This document shows, one piece after another, positions 1 to 8,197 of a stretch of DNA of 64,000 bases. Numbering within the stretch: position 1 is the first letter of the stretch; every line of letters starts with the position of its first letter. Both the position numbers and the translations under genes were made by a program. The notes beneath the pieces were generated by a model. The model did not search any database, had not been told where the DNA came from, and saw only the letters and a list, made by a program, of their open reading frames with translations. The stretch spans positions 1 through 64,000 of the forward strand of contig JBFGZS010000010.1 of assembly GCA_041586615.1 (NCBI GenBank), written 5' to 3'. The stretch comes from Motiliproteus sp041586615 (lineage in GTDB: Bacteria > Pseudomonadota > Gammaproteobacteria > Pseudomonadales > Balneatricaceae).

Positions 1-3
1 GAG

Positions 4-87
4 GGTGGAGGGTGGAAGGTGGAAGGTGGAAGGTGGAAGGTGGAAGGTGGAAGGTGGAAGGTGGAAGGTGGAAGGTGGAAGGTGGAG
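4..87. repeat. heptanucleotide tandem array (GGTGGAA)n
   Basis: About twelve head-to-tail copies of the 7 bp unit GGTGGAA, with the first and last copies ending in G instead of A. The array starts at the window edge and may extend beyond it. One strand is strongly G-rich, with GG pairs at regular spacing. It lies downstream of the convergent end of the LysE-family gene and has no coding role that I can see. Confidence 0.95.
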
Positions 88-121
88 AATCGCGCCCGGA
101 AGCGGGCCCGCTATTAACGAC

Positions 122-754
122 TTATGGTGTGGTCGCGAGTTTCGCGCCAAACCCCAGCAGCAGCAACCCGGTCACACTGTCCATAACCCGCCCGACATTG
201 GGTTGCTGTAGCCAGCGCCGCGCACGGTTGACCATCAGCGTCAGCGTCCCTTGCCATAACATGCCGATAATAAAGTGGACGCTGGCCATCATCAGCGCCT
301 GCGGCAGCGCCGAATACGCCGGGTCAATAAACTGCGGCAGAAAGGCCATATAGAAGATGATGGGCTTGGGATTCAGTACATTCGACAACAACCCTTCGCG
401 CAACGAGGTGGCTGCCGAGATAGTACGCGCCGTTTCGGGCTGCGCCAGCGTGAGAGCCCGACGCTGCAGCGCCGAGCGCAGGCTCTGGATACCGAGCCAG
501 ATCAAATAGGCCGCGCCCGCCAGTTTAAGCAGAGTGAACAGTTGTGCCGAGCCCAGCAGAATTACCGACAAGCCCGCCGCCGAAATCGTCGCATGAACAA
601 ACAACCCCAGGCAGATCCCGAGGCTGGTTAACAGACCATCCCGATGACCACCACGGGCCGCGTTGCGCATCACCAGCAAGGTATCGACGCCCGGTGTCAG
701 TGTCAGCGCCGTGATGGCGAGCAGAAACGGTAGCCAGAGAAAATGATCGAACAT
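122..754 (-). CDS. LysE/RhtB-family amino-acid exporter
   Basis: A 210-residue inner-membrane protein of the LysE/RhtB translocator family, which exports amino acids or their derivatives. The N-terminal segment carries the family signature, with LTPGVDTLLVMRNA around residues 18-31, followed by a hydrophobic glycine-rich helix. NPKPIIFYMAFLPQF in the middle is also typical. About six membrane helices are expected and length fits the family. The start at 754 (MFDHFLW) is chosen because the upstream extension is hydrophilic and unlike the family; a GGCGGG-like sequence precedes it. The substrate cannot be inferred. No linked regulator is visible. Confidence 0.88.
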   Translation of the reverse strand: MFDHFLWLPFLLAITALTLTPGVDTLLVMRNAARGGHRDGLLTSLGICLGLFVHATISAAGLSVILLGSAQLFTLLKLAGAAYLIWLGIQSLRSALQRRALTLAQPETARTISAATSLREGLLSNVLNPKPIIFYMAFLPQFIDPAYSALPQALMMASVHFIIGMLWQGTLTLMVNRARRWLQQPNVGRVMDSVTGLLLLGFGAKLATTP

Positions 755-886
755 AGGAAACCCGCCATACTGACAGAAAGCGCTTAATGTAGTCTGTCTG
801 CTATCCGCTAGACAAGTCGAAACTGGAAGCCTGATCATTCAAAAGCGGCGTGTGGGGAGCATTGAATACCGGCCCGAGCCGACCAA

Positions 887-918
887 CTCACAACCTCACA
901 ACCTCACAACCTCACAAC
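887..918. repeat. 8 bp tandem repeat CTCACAAC x4
   Basis: Four perfect copies of CTCACAAC. The last copy overlaps the stop codon of the minus-strand gene ending at 912, so the array abuts and defines the 3' end of that gene. Confidence 0.93.
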
Positions 919-1298
919 CCAATGTAGCAGGCAACCTCATACGCGTCCGGCTTGCCTTCGTGAAAGCCGAAGAAACACACCTTTTCGGTGTCACCGGTTT
1001 CTTTATCGCGGATACCCAGGGCAAATTCCTGTTTGTATTGTTTGGCCAGCCCATACAGCAGGTTTAGGGGGGCTTTCAGACCTGCCGGTCGTTTCACCGA
1101 CAGGTGCATACCGACTGTCGGTAATCCATCCACGGACGTATCGTTGCTGTCGGTCTGGCTGCTGCGCAGATCAACCAATTCGGCACCGGCCGGCTTGTTC
1201 GCGATATAGGCGGCGATGGCCTCGGCGATCGGCCCGGCCACGTTGTTGAAGTCGGCGGGTTCGAGGTCAGAATCATCGAGGTAGATAAAAAGATCCAT
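912..1298 (-). CDS. hypothetical protein, 128 aa
   Basis: I do not recognise the family. The predicted protein is acidic and soluble, with no signal peptide or membrane helix. It begins MDLFIYLDD and has alternating hydrophobic residues that suggest an alpha/beta fold. The C-terminal half (about residues 70-128) contains LNLLYGLAKQYKQEF and ends in CYIGL. The ATG at 1298 has only a weak GGAAAT-like ribosome site. The reading frame is clean and codon use resembles its neighbours, so it is probably real. The stop codon falls inside an 8 bp tandem array. It stands alone, with no operon partner. Confidence 0.6.
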   Translation of the reverse strand: MDLFIYLDDSDLEPADFNNVAGPIAEAIAAYIANKPAGAELVDLRSSQTDSNDTSVDGLPTVGMHLSVKRPAGLKAPLNLLYGLAKQYKQEFALGIRDKETGDTEKVCFFGFHEGKPDAYEVACYIGL

Positions 1299-1355
1299 AG
1301 TCTGTTCATTTCCAAATCAGGGTCATGGTGCTCAATGCACGCGCGCGAATATTAA

Positions 1356-1432
1356 GGCGGCAAGGACGGACCGGCGTCGGCCTTGTCGTCATCAGAAGAC
1401 CGAAGGATCGGTCGGTTGATGCCCGGTTAATA
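1356..1432 (+). repeat. dispersed intergenic repeat, copy A
   Basis: One of five related intergenic sequences (others near 3673, 27492, 36160 and 40370). It contains CGGCCTTGTCGTCATCA, then GAAGGATCGGT, then TTGATGCCCGGTTAAT. These blocks recur in the same order in copies B and C. No ORF is conserved between copies. Confidence 0.75.
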
Positions 1433-1562
1433 ATACTGCTTTTGTCCGGTTAACGGGATAATTCGCTGCAGATTGGCCGGCTTTTGAGCCTCCAGCGCGG
1501 TGTCCTGTTGGGTTCAGGTCCTGCGCTTTGGCAACGGCACATGTCCCAAAGCCTAAACCCTG

Positions 1563-1730
1563 TGTAACTATTCAGCACGTTTATTTTCTCTATGTAATTG
1601 ATTATGGAGTGTTTGTGGAAAGAGTCTCTTTGGCAAGGATGCCAAAGCGAAGCCGACATGGATGTATTCACGGCGTCTCTTGGAACAAATACTCCATAGT
1701 TTCAAGTCGATGCATGTGCTGAATAGTTAC
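1563..1730. mobile_element. 168 bp MITE-like element
   Basis: The ends form an inverted repeat: TGTAACTATTCAGCAC at 1563-1578 is the exact complement of 1716-1731. A second inner inverted pair (1601-1616 against 1685-1700) matches at 14 of 16 bases, and a perfect 7 bp stem with a 4-base loop sits inside at 1629-1646. The heptamer AACCCTG occurs on both flanks (1556-1562 and 1731-1737), as expected of a target-site duplication; base 1731 can be assigned to either end. No transposase is encoded, so mobilisation would need one in trans. The element lies inside a 15-16 bp tandem array. Confidence 0.8.
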
Positions 1731-1733
1731 AAC

Positions 1734-1783
1734 CCTGTTAGCCTTAAACCTGTTAGCCCTTAAACCTGTTAGCCCTAAACCCA
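1734..1783. repeat. 15-16 bp tandem repeat interrupted by the MITE
   Basis: Three imperfect copies of CCTGTTAGCC(C)TTAAA. A further partial copy (AGCCTAAACCCTG, about 1550-1562) lies on the far side of the MITE. If 1563-1730 and one AACCCTG are removed, the copies join into one continuous four-unit array. Confidence 0.85.
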
Positions 1784-1823
1784 GTGCCGGCTCATCAACA
1801 AACATCTGCTAAGGATCCGTATT

Positions 1824-3587
1824 TTGGCCAATCGCGCAATACTCTCAACACTGCGGCAACTGGGCAGATTTATGCGCCCTTACCGCAAGCACTGGATCGG
1901 CGCGATGATCGCGCTGCTGTTTACCGCCGCTATCACGCTGACAATCGGCCAAGGCGTTCGGCTGGTTATCGACGAGGGCTTTGCGGCCGGCTCTATCCAG
2001 CAGCTCAACCAGGCTATCGTCGTGCTGATTTCACTGGCCGTTCTGATGGCCAGCGGCACATTTATTCGCTTTTATCTGGTTTCCTGGTTAGGCGAGCGCA
2101 TTATGGCCGACATTCGACGCGCGGTATTTAACAACATCATCAGCCTGCATCCGAGCTACTTCGAGTCCAACCGTAGCGGCGAGATCATGTCGCGCCTGAC
2201 GACCGATACCACACTGCTGCAGTCGATCATCGGCAGTTCGTTTTCGATGGCGCTGCGCAGTCTCGTCACCACCAGTGGCGCGTTGATCATGCTGTTTGTC
2301 ACCAACATCACACTGAGCCTGATTATTGTCGCCGGCGTGCCGTTAATCCTGTTACCGATACTCCTGTTCGGACGTCGGGTGCGCGCCCTGGGCCGCCAAA
2401 GCCAGGACCGCATCGCGGAGGTCGGCAGCTATGCCGGCGAAGTGATTCAACAGATAAAAACCGTGCAGAGCTACACCCAGGAATCCTTCGAGCGCGCCGC
2501 TTTCGCCACGGAAGTGGAGCACGCCTTCGGCGTCGCACGCCAACGTATCACGCAGCGCGCCGCGTTAATGGCGGTCGTCATCCTGTTGGTCTTTGGCGCC
2601 CTTTCCGGCATGCTCTGGGTGGGCGGTTACGACGTCATCCGCGGCGTCATGACCGGCGGCGAACTGGGTGCCTTCGTCTTTTATGCACTGCTGGTTGCCA
2701 TGGGCGTCGCCACCCTGTCGGAAGTGTACGGTGAAATGCAGCGGGCGGTCGGGGCAACCGAACGGTTGATGGAGCTGCTTGAAGTCCCAAGCAATATCCT
2801 CGCACCGGTCCATCTCGCGCCACAAGTACGCCGTGAAGCCGGCCAACTAAGACCCGAACTACGCCTTGAGAACGTCGATTTTCACTACCCATCGCGCCCG
2901 AACCAAGCGGCTCTGGTCGATTTTTCACTGACCCTGCCGGCCGGTAAAATCACCGCGCTGGTCGGGCCATCCGGTGCCGGTAAGTCCACGGTATTTGAGC
3001 TGTTGCTGCGTTTCTACGACCCCGAAGCCGGCCGTGTCAGCCTCGGCCAGGAAGATCTTCGTAACCTGGATCCTCAGGATCTGCGCCAGCAAATGGCCCT
3101 GGTCGCGCAACAACCCGCCCTGTTCAGCACCAACGTGATGGAGAATATCCGCTACGGAAAGCCGGATGCCCGCGAAGCGGACATTATCGCCGCCGCAAAA
3201 TCGGCTTACGCCCATGAATTTATCCAACAGCTTCCCGACGGCTACCACAGCGACCTGGGCGAGCAAGGGGTGCGACTGTCCGGCGGACAAAAACAGCGTA
3301 TCGCCATCGCACGGGCCATTCTGAACGATCCACGCATCCTGCTGCTGGATGAAGCAACCAGCGCGCTGGATAGCGAAAGCGAACAGCATGTCCAACAGGC
3401 GCTGCAGCATCTGATGGCCGGACGTACGACGGTCATCATCGCACACCGGCTGTCGACCATCGTGCATGCCGACCAGATCGTCGTGCTGGACCAAGGGCGC
3501 GTGGTCGCCACAGGCACGCACAGCGAACTCCTGCGCACATCCGATCTCTACGCCCGCCTTGCGAAACGCTCCAAGCCGGTATCTTGA
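1824..3587 (+). CDS. MsbA/LmrA-type ABC exporter (fused TMD-NBD)
   Basis: A 587-residue half-transporter expected to work as a homodimer in the inner membrane, exporting lipids or drugs at the cost of ATP. The N-terminal half holds about six membrane helices. The nucleotide-binding domain from about residue 350 has Walker A GPSGAGKS, the signature LSGGQKQR, Walker B ILLLDEATSALD and the switch motif IAHRLST. Translation starts at TTG, which lies 8 bases after a good AAGGA site at 1811-1815. No accessory protein or outer-membrane channel gene is adjacent, so lipid A flipping or multidrug export cannot be separated. Its 3' side meets a convergent two-component system. Confidence 0.92.
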   Translation: MANRAILSTLRQLGRFMRPYRKHWIGAMIALLFTAAITLTIGQGVRLVIDEGFAAGSIQQLNQAIVVLISLAVLMASGTFIRFYLVSWLGERIMADIRRAVFNNIISLHPSYFESNRSGEIMSRLTTDTTLLQSIIGSSFSMALRSLVTTSGALIMLFVTNITLSLIIVAGVPLILLPILLFGRRVRALGRQSQDRIAEVGSYAGEVIQQIKTVQSYTQESFERAAFATEVEHAFGVARQRITQRAALMAVVILLVFGALSGMLWVGGYDVIRGVMTGGELGAFVFYALLVAMGVATLSEVYGEMQRAVGATERLMELLEVPSNILAPVHLAPQVRREAGQLRPELRLENVDFHYPSRPNQAALVDFSLTLPAGKITALVGPSGAGKSTVFELLLRFYDPEAGRVSLGQEDLRNLDPQDLRQQMALVAQQPALFSTNVMENIRYGKPDAREADIIAAAKSAYAHEFIQQLPDGYHSDLGEQGVRLSGGQKQRIAIARAILNDPRILLLDEATSALDSESEQHVQQALQHLMAGRTTVIIAHRLSTIVHADQIVVLDQGRVVATGTHSELLRTSDLYARLAKRSKPVS

Positions 3588-3672
3588 TACGCCGCGCTGG
3601 CCACAAGGCGTGCGCAGCCGTAACCCTGCATCCGTACATCACACCGCCATGATGTACGTCCTTCGACGTTGA

Positions 3673-3720
3673 CTATAAACCTGGCATCACCATACCAATC
3701 CATTCAGCATGTTGATGCCG
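3673..3720 (-). repeat. dispersed intergenic repeat, copy E (inverted)
   Basis: The reverse complement reads GGCATCAACATGCTGAATGG, then ATTGGTATGGTGATGCC, then AGGTTTATAG. This aligns with copy C at 36190-36235 and is in the opposite orientation to the other copies. It sits between two convergent genes, the ABC exporter and the histidine kinase. Confidence 0.65.
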
Positions 3721-3769
3721 AATAGCTCCGCCAGTAGCCACGGTGAGAAACCGAACAGCTAGGGCGTGC

Positions 3770-5167
3770 TTAAACCTGTGGTTTGCTCAAAGGGAGGACA
3801 ATAGCCACACGCAGCCCCCCGGCTTTTTTATTGCTCAAGGCGATATCCCCCCCATGGGCGTGGATGATAGAGCGGGCGATAGACAGCCCAAGGCCTATAC
3901 CACCCGTCTCATTGCTGCGAGAGGCATCCAGGCGCACAAAGGGCTCAAATAACCTTTCGGTTTCTTCTATCGGTATCCCAGGCCCGTTATCCTCAATGAC
4001 GAGGATGGCATTGTCAGAGCGGTTCTCAATGGCGACCTGTGCGTTATCACCGTAAGCAACCGCATTCTCGATCAGGTTACGCAGTGCCCGCTTTAACGAT
4101 ACCGGCCGGCAGGAGTAGGCAATTTTTCCGGTTGGCGTGAAGCAGACATTAAAGCCTAGGTCTTGCATGTCCTGGCAAAGGCTGTCTACCAAGGTCACGA
4201 GATCCATCACATGGGTGTCTTCATCCGTTGAATCATCGCGGGCAAATTCGAGCACGGCTTCTGTCATTTGCTGCATTTCGGCTACGGTCGCGACAATTTT
4301 TTGCTTGGTATCAGGGTCATCAATGAGTTCGGCGCGTAGCCGTAACGACGTCAGCGGTGTTCGCAGATCATGAGAGATCGCCGCCAGCATGGTCGTTCGG
4401 TTCTGAACAAACTTTGACAGCCGCTCTTGCATTAAATTGAATGCCCTAATTGTGCGTTTCATATCCTCGGGGCCTTCTTCAACGACTAAGGTTATTTTTT
4501 CTCCTCGCCCTAGCTGATCGGAGGCCGCAGTTAGCCGGGCAAGTGGACGGGTAATCCGTCTGAGCAAAAAAAACACGATGGCCACCGTACCGACAATGAA
4601 ACTCATCAGCATCATGATGGTCCAGGCCCAACCGTGCATCGGTTCCAGGCCTAACTGCGCACTGTTCAGCCATTCACCATTTGGGCGTTTAATGGCGATG
4701 ATGGCGATCGCTTGCGCACGGTTGGAAAGCTCGGCGTTATCGGCCACAATCAAATCGCTGAAGCGACCATCGCTTGGCAGGTCGTGTTCGATGGCCACGC
4801 GAATTGCAGGAAGATCTGGGGTGACAAGCTCAGAAAACCTTGGGTCAGATCGAACCAGCCCATCGTGTATTACCTGCCCGGAAATACTACTACTATCTGA
4901 AATCCAAAAATGCATGCGAGGTGTGGTAATGGCCTGCAATATGCTGGTGTGAAGCTGGGGCGGGGTGTTATTTAACAGGCGGATAATAGATGCCGTTCGG
5001 GATACCAGGTTTGCTACTTTTGCAGTTCGGACCTCGTCATCTCTCTCCTCGAAAAAGAGCAACGCACTGGTTCCTTGAACGAGGAAAACCACCAACAGCA
5101 GCAGGCCTATCACACGTCCAACGAGACTCTGGGGAATCAACCGGCGGCGGATAAATCGTGTGTTCAT
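3770..5167 (-). CDS. EnvZ-like sensor histidine kinase
   Basis: A 465-residue inner-membrane sensor. Helices are predicted at about 18-36 and 182-202 and enclose a periplasmic domain of about 145 residues. A HAMP linker follows (about 203-255), then the phosphoacceptor helix AAISHDLRTPLTSL with His266. The ATPase domain has N box NLIENAVAYGD, G1 box DNGPGIP and G2 box GIGLGLSIAR. Its start overlaps the regulator gene by 4 bp (ATGA), so the two are translated together. The pair faces a superoxide reductase and a P460 cytochrome across 230 bp, which makes an oxidative or nitrosative envelope signal plausible, but that is inference only. Confidence 0.93.
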   Translation of the reverse strand: MNTRFIRRRLIPQSLVGRVIGLLLLVVFLVQGTSALLFFEERDDEVRTAKVANLVSRTASIIRLLNNTPPQLHTSILQAITTPRMHFWISDSSSISGQVIHDGLVRSDPRFSELVTPDLPAIRVAIEHDLPSDGRFSDLIVADNAELSNRAQAIAIIAIKRPNGEWLNSAQLGLEPMHGWAWTIMMLMSFIVGTVAIVFFLLRRITRPLARLTAASDQLGRGEKITLVVEEGPEDMKRTIRAFNLMQERLSKFVQNRTTMLAAISHDLRTPLTSLRLRAELIDDPDTKQKIVATVAEMQQMTEAVLEFARDDSTDEDTHVMDLVTLVDSLCQDMQDLGFNVCFTPTGKIAYSCRPVSLKRALRNLIENAVAYGDNAQVAIENRSDNAILVIEDNGPGIPIEETERLFEPFVRLDASRSNETGGIGLGLSIARSIIHAHGGDIALSNKKAGGLRVAIVLPLSKPQV

Positions 5168-5889
5168 ATGCGTGCGACCTCTGCGGCCAACTTATACCCT
5201 CCCCCCCAAATAGTCTGGATCAGGCAGGGTTCCGCAGGGTTGACCTCGACCTTTCTTCGCAGCCGACTAACCTGGTTATCAATGCTGCGATCAAAAGCCA
5301 CTGCCGACTTGCCACGGGTTAAGGTCAGTAATTCATCTCGGCTAAGCACCACTTGGGCGTGGTTAACAAACGCGGATAAAAGGTCGAACTCCGATGTGCT
5401 CAGAGAAACCCCGATACCGTCATCAGAGAGAAGTACTCGGCGGGTAACATCCAGCGTCCAGCGATCAAAAATAAACTGCTTTACACCTTCTTGCTGCTTT
5501 TGCGGAGGAAGACTTTGGCTGCGGCGAAGCACCGCTTTGATGCGCGCCAGCAGCTCCCGAGGAGAGAACGGTTTGGTGAGGTAATCATCAGCCCCCATTT
5601 CTAGTCCAATAATGCGGTCTGTCTCATCGGCGACGGCGGTCAACATAATAACGGGGATCTGCGTGGTTGCGCGCAGATACTGACACAGGGTTAAGCCGTC
5701 TTCCCCGGGCATCATGATATCGAGTACGACCAGATCTATAGGCTGACGTTGCACGATTTTTTTCATCTCTTCGCCGCCAGAGGCTGTCGTCACCTGTACA
5801 CCATGCTTTTTCAGGTATTGGCTCAGAAGATCGCGAATATCAGCATGATCGTCGACGACAAGAATATGGTCTGACGCGTCCATAGTCAT
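5164..5889 (-). CDS. OmpR-family response regulator
   Basis: The receiver domain has the acidic pair VVDDHADIRDL, the phosphorylation site VVLDIMMPGEDGL and the conserved lysine in GADDYLTKPF. The C-terminal winged helix has SEFDLLSAFVNHAQVVLSRDELL, DNQVSRLRRKVE and WGGGYKLA. It should bind DNA as a dimer when phosphorylated by the overlapping kinase gene. The start (MTMDASDH) is placed at 5889, with an AGGTG site 8 bases upstream. In-frame ATG codons at 5895 and 5883 and a TTG at 5907 are alternatives. The likely targets are its own operon and the divergent superoxide reductase genes. Confidence 0.92.
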   Translation of the reverse strand: MTMDASDHILVVDDHADIRDLLSQYLKKHGVQVTTASGGEEMKKIVQRQPIDLVVLDIMMPGEDGLTLCQYLRATTQIPVIMLTAVADETDRIIGLEMGADDYLTKPFSPRELLARIKAVLRRSQSLPPQKQQEGVKQFIFDRWTLDVTRRVLLSDDGIGVSLSTSEFDLLSAFVNHAQVVLSRDELLTLTRGKSAVAFDRSIDNQVSRLRRKVEVNPAEPCLIQTIWGGGYKLAAEVARI

Positions 5890-6119
5890 TCTCATAACAC
5901 CTATCAAATTAAAGAATCGTTAGCACTATACGTTCACCTACGAGTCCGTGGGCGATGCAATTGTATCAAAGTGTCGCCAAAGGCAGACCTGGTGACATCT
6001 GGCTACACTTCTGTGAGGTTATGACAAAATATTTGGCGTATTGTCGCGTTTAATGGGTCTGTAAACAGCCCTAAGTAACATTATTTCACCCTACACACAG
6101 AAAAAAATGGAGTGACGCT
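5890..6119. promoter_or_regulatory. divergent promoter region, two-component system / superoxide reductase
   Basis: A 230 bp gap between the divergent regulator and superoxide reductase genes. It is AT-richer than its surroundings and includes GACAAAATATTTGGCGTATT near 6022-6041. I cannot define a specific operator. It must hold both promoters, and the position makes it a natural target of the response regulator. A GGAGTG ribosome site precedes the superoxide reductase ATG. Confidence 0.4.
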
Positions 6120-6599
6120 ATGAATGATAAAACGGATATAACACGGCGCAAACTGATGGTTGGTGGAGCGACCGCTGTGGCTGCCGTCGCGGCGAGCCTG
6201 GTAACCACAGGTAGTGCGGTTGCTGCTGATTATAATGCAGCTGACCTTGGGCTCTTTGGCACGATCAACCGCGTTAAAGACACCGCCAATATGACCGGAC
6301 TCGAAAAGAAACATGCCCCTGTCATCAAGGCCGCCACCAAAGCCCACAAGGGAGAAACCGTAGCAGTCACCGTGACTGTCGGGGCTATCCCTCATCCTAT
6401 GACCGATGCTCACTGGATAGAAAGAGTGCGCATATTCACCGATAGAGGCGCACCCGTTGCCGATGTCAGCTTTGCGCGCACGGGTGTCGCGCCTGTTGTG
6501 ACCGTCAACCTGTCGATTGACGCTTCCACAACACTGGTCGCTCAAGCGTTCTGCAATCTGCATGGTATCTGGGAGAGCCGCCACAGCATCAGCGTTTAA
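6120..6599 (+). CDS. Tat-exported superoxide reductase (neelaredoxin type)
   Basis: Superoxide reductases reduce superoxide to peroxide at a mononuclear iron held by four histidines and one cysteine. The ligand pattern is present: EKKHAPVI (Glu62, Lys64, His65), IPHPMTDAHWI (His92, His98) and CNLHGIWES (Cys145, His148). The four-cysteine desulforedoxin domain is absent, so this is the one-iron class. Residues 1-36 form a twin-arginine signal (Arg9-Arg10, RRKLMVGG, then an alanine-rich core ending AVA). Hence it should fold in the cytoplasm with its iron and act in the periplasm. At 159 residues the size fits. It is co-directional with the downstream P460 cytochrome and divergent from a two-component system. 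Confidence 0.9.
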   Translation: MNDKTDITRRKLMVGGATAVAAVAASLVTTGSAVAADYNAADLGLFGTINRVKDTANMTGLEKKHAPVIKAATKAHKGETVAVTVTVGAIPHPMTDAHWIERVRIFTDRGAPVADVSFARTGVAPVVTVNLSIDASTTLVAQAFCNLHGIWESRHSISV

Positions 6600-6702
6600 C
6601 CGTGCTCTGCCGCCCCTGCATGCAAGCGGCAGGATCCATGGCCAAACCAGGGGACAGGCACTTCAACCTGAAGTCCAGGTTATCCCCCGATTAATCAGGC
6701 AT

Positions 6703-6735
6703 GGTTTTATGCCACGGCGGTTCATTCATGCGCCG
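6703..6735 (-). repeat. repeat module shared (inverted) with 27540-27566
   Basis: TTATGCCACGGCGGTT followed by ATTCATG (with C before it) is the reverse complement of a segment inside dispersed repeat copy B, with one mismatch over about 23 bases. It lies just upstream of the cytochrome gene and provides false in-frame start codons to it. Confidence 0.6.
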
Positions 6736-6754
6736 CCTATCAAGGAAATACAAC

Positions 6755-7276
6755 ATGAAAAAACGCCTTAAGCCCCCCGTAGGCACAATCACGTTAGGAG
6801 CCATCACGTTGTGCGCGTGTTTACTCACGCAGACGGCCAGCGCTGTCGAGCCAGCAGCCAATGGGATGACCATCCCTGAAGGGTACAAGAACTGGAAAAC
6901 CATTGCCGTTTCACACCGCACAGACAATAACTCGCTGCGATCTATTCTTGGTAATGATATTGCTGTAGAAGCGGCGCGATCCGGGCAAACAAACCCTTGG
7001 CCCGACGGTGCCATCCTTGCCAAATTAGTCTGGAAGGATCGAACCGATGAGCATTGGAGCTCAGCGACCGTTCCAGGCACGTTTGTACATGCCGAGTTTA
7101 TGGTTAAGGATGCCCGCCAGTATGAGGCAACCGGTGGTTGGGGCTTTGCTCGCTGGCTGGGACAGGAGCAAAAGCCATTCGGAAAGGATGCCGATTTTGT
7201 TCAACAGTGCTTTGGGTGCCATACACCGGTTAAGCACAGAGATTATGTCTTTACCACCCCGGTTAACTTACCGTAA
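6755..7276 (+). CDS. cytochrome P460-family c-type haem protein
   Basis: A 173-residue exported protein. Residues 1-30 form a Sec signal peptide (MKKRLKPP, hydrophobic core, TASA). The mature part begins with YKNWKTIAVSHRTDNNSLRSILGN, typical of the cytochrome P460 fold. It carries one c-type haem motif near the end, CFGCH (Cys152, Cys155, His156). Characterised P460 proteins oxidise hydroxylamine or handle nitric oxide; others in the family have no known activity. The start at 6755 has an AAGGA site, and the upstream in-frame ATGs lie in repeat DNA. Its place directly after a periplasmic superoxide reductase suggests an electron-transfer or reactive-nitrogen role, which is inference. Confidence 0.85.
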   Translation: MKKRLKPPVGTITLGAITLCACLLTQTASAVEPAANGMTIPEGYKNWKTIAVSHRTDNNSLRSILGNDIAVEAARSGQTNPWPDGAILAKLVWKDRTDEHWSSATVPGTFVHAEFMVKDARQYEATGGWGFARWLGQEQKPFGKDADFVQQCFGCHTPVKHRDYVFTTPVNLP

Positions 7277-7347
7277 CGCGTATGCTAGCGCGTCGATGAG
7301 GGCAAGATCCTGGTTCATGAACAGCCGGCACGATAACACTGGAGGGG

Positions 7348-8133
7348 TTATCTTATGGCTGACTTGGAATAGTCCCCACCGATTTCCTGCATGATCGAAT
7401 TGGCGGCACTCTTCAGTGCGGTTATGAGCCGATCCTGAACCCCCTCTTTTTGCATAATGACGTCGGGGCCTGAGACATTGATAGCGGCGACCACCTCTCC
7501 TGTGAAGTTGCGCACGGGTACGGCTATTGCCGTAGAGTAATCAGAGTAATGAAGACTCCACCCCTGCCCCCTCTCCTTTTCACACAGGGCAATTAAATCG
7601 GGTAAGGTTTGAGGGGCCGGATTCGGATATCCATCCAAGCGCTGATTTTGATACAGCCTTCCAAGCTCATCAGGTGACATACCGATTAATAGTGCGCGCC
7701 CCATTGCCGTGGTGTGACAGGGGAAACGAGTCCCAACCGGAACGTTCACGGAAATACGCTGCAACGCTAATGCGCGAAACACATAGAGAGCCTCGTTACC
7801 TTCACGGATTGCCAAATGGCTGGATAGCGAGGTGCTGTCGCGTAAATGCGTGATAAAAGGCGTGGCGATCTCAACAATCTCGCGGCTGGCCAGGTAGCTA
7901 AATCCTCGCGTGATAACTTGTGAACCCAGCGCGTAGGTGTTTGTGCCGACTTTGTTCAAGTAACCCATATTGGTTAGTGTCTGAACAATACGGTACAGCG
8001 AGCTTGAACTGACGCCAAGAGTCTCTGCCATTTCGGACTGGGATAGCCGGCGGCGCTGGCTGTCGAACATCGCCAGAATTTGTAGCCCCTTCTGCAGGGC
8101 TGGAACGGTATAGTCCTTTTCTTTCTCGCTCAT
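7348..8133 (-). CDS. IclR-family transcriptional regulator
   Basis: A 261-residue regulator. An N-terminal winged helix (about residues 8-70; ALQKGLQILAMF, LSQSEMAETLGVSSSSLYRIVQTLTNMGYL) is followed by the GAF-like effector domain, which contains AVPVRNFTGEVVAAINVSGPD. IclR proteins usually control adjacent catabolic operons by binding palindromes of about 15 bp. The gene lies downstream of the TAXI-TRAP genes on the same strand, separated by a strong hairpin terminator, and so probably has its own promoter. A perfect 18 bp palindrome at 13041-13058 is a candidate site. The 3' end faces the P460 gene. Confidence 0.92.
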   Translation of the reverse strand: MSEKEKDYTVPALQKGLQILAMFDSQRRRLSQSEMAETLGVSSSSLYRIVQTLTNMGYLNKVGTNTYALGSQVITRGFSYLASREIVEIATPFITHLRDSTSLSSHLAIREGNEALYVFRALALQRISVNVPVGTRFPCHTTAMGRALLIGMSPDELGRLYQNQRLDGYPNPAPQTLPDLIALCEKERGQGWSLHYSDYSTAIAVPVRNFTGEVVAAINVSGPDVIMQKEGVQDRLITALKSAANSIMQEIGGDYSKSAIR

Positions 8134-8167
8134 TAAGGTGCTCGTATTCTTGGCGGTTATCGAGAAA

Positions 8168-8188
8168 GAGCACTGCTACGCAGTGCTC
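8168..8188 (-). terminator. terminator after the TRAP permease gene
   Basis: A perfect 9 bp stem, GAGCACTGC / GCAGTGCTC with a 3-base loop, is followed on the minus strand by TTTCTC. It lies 10 bp past the permease stop codon and separates the TRAP operon from the iclR gene. Confidence 0.75.
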
Positions 8189-8197
8189 GCATCGCCT

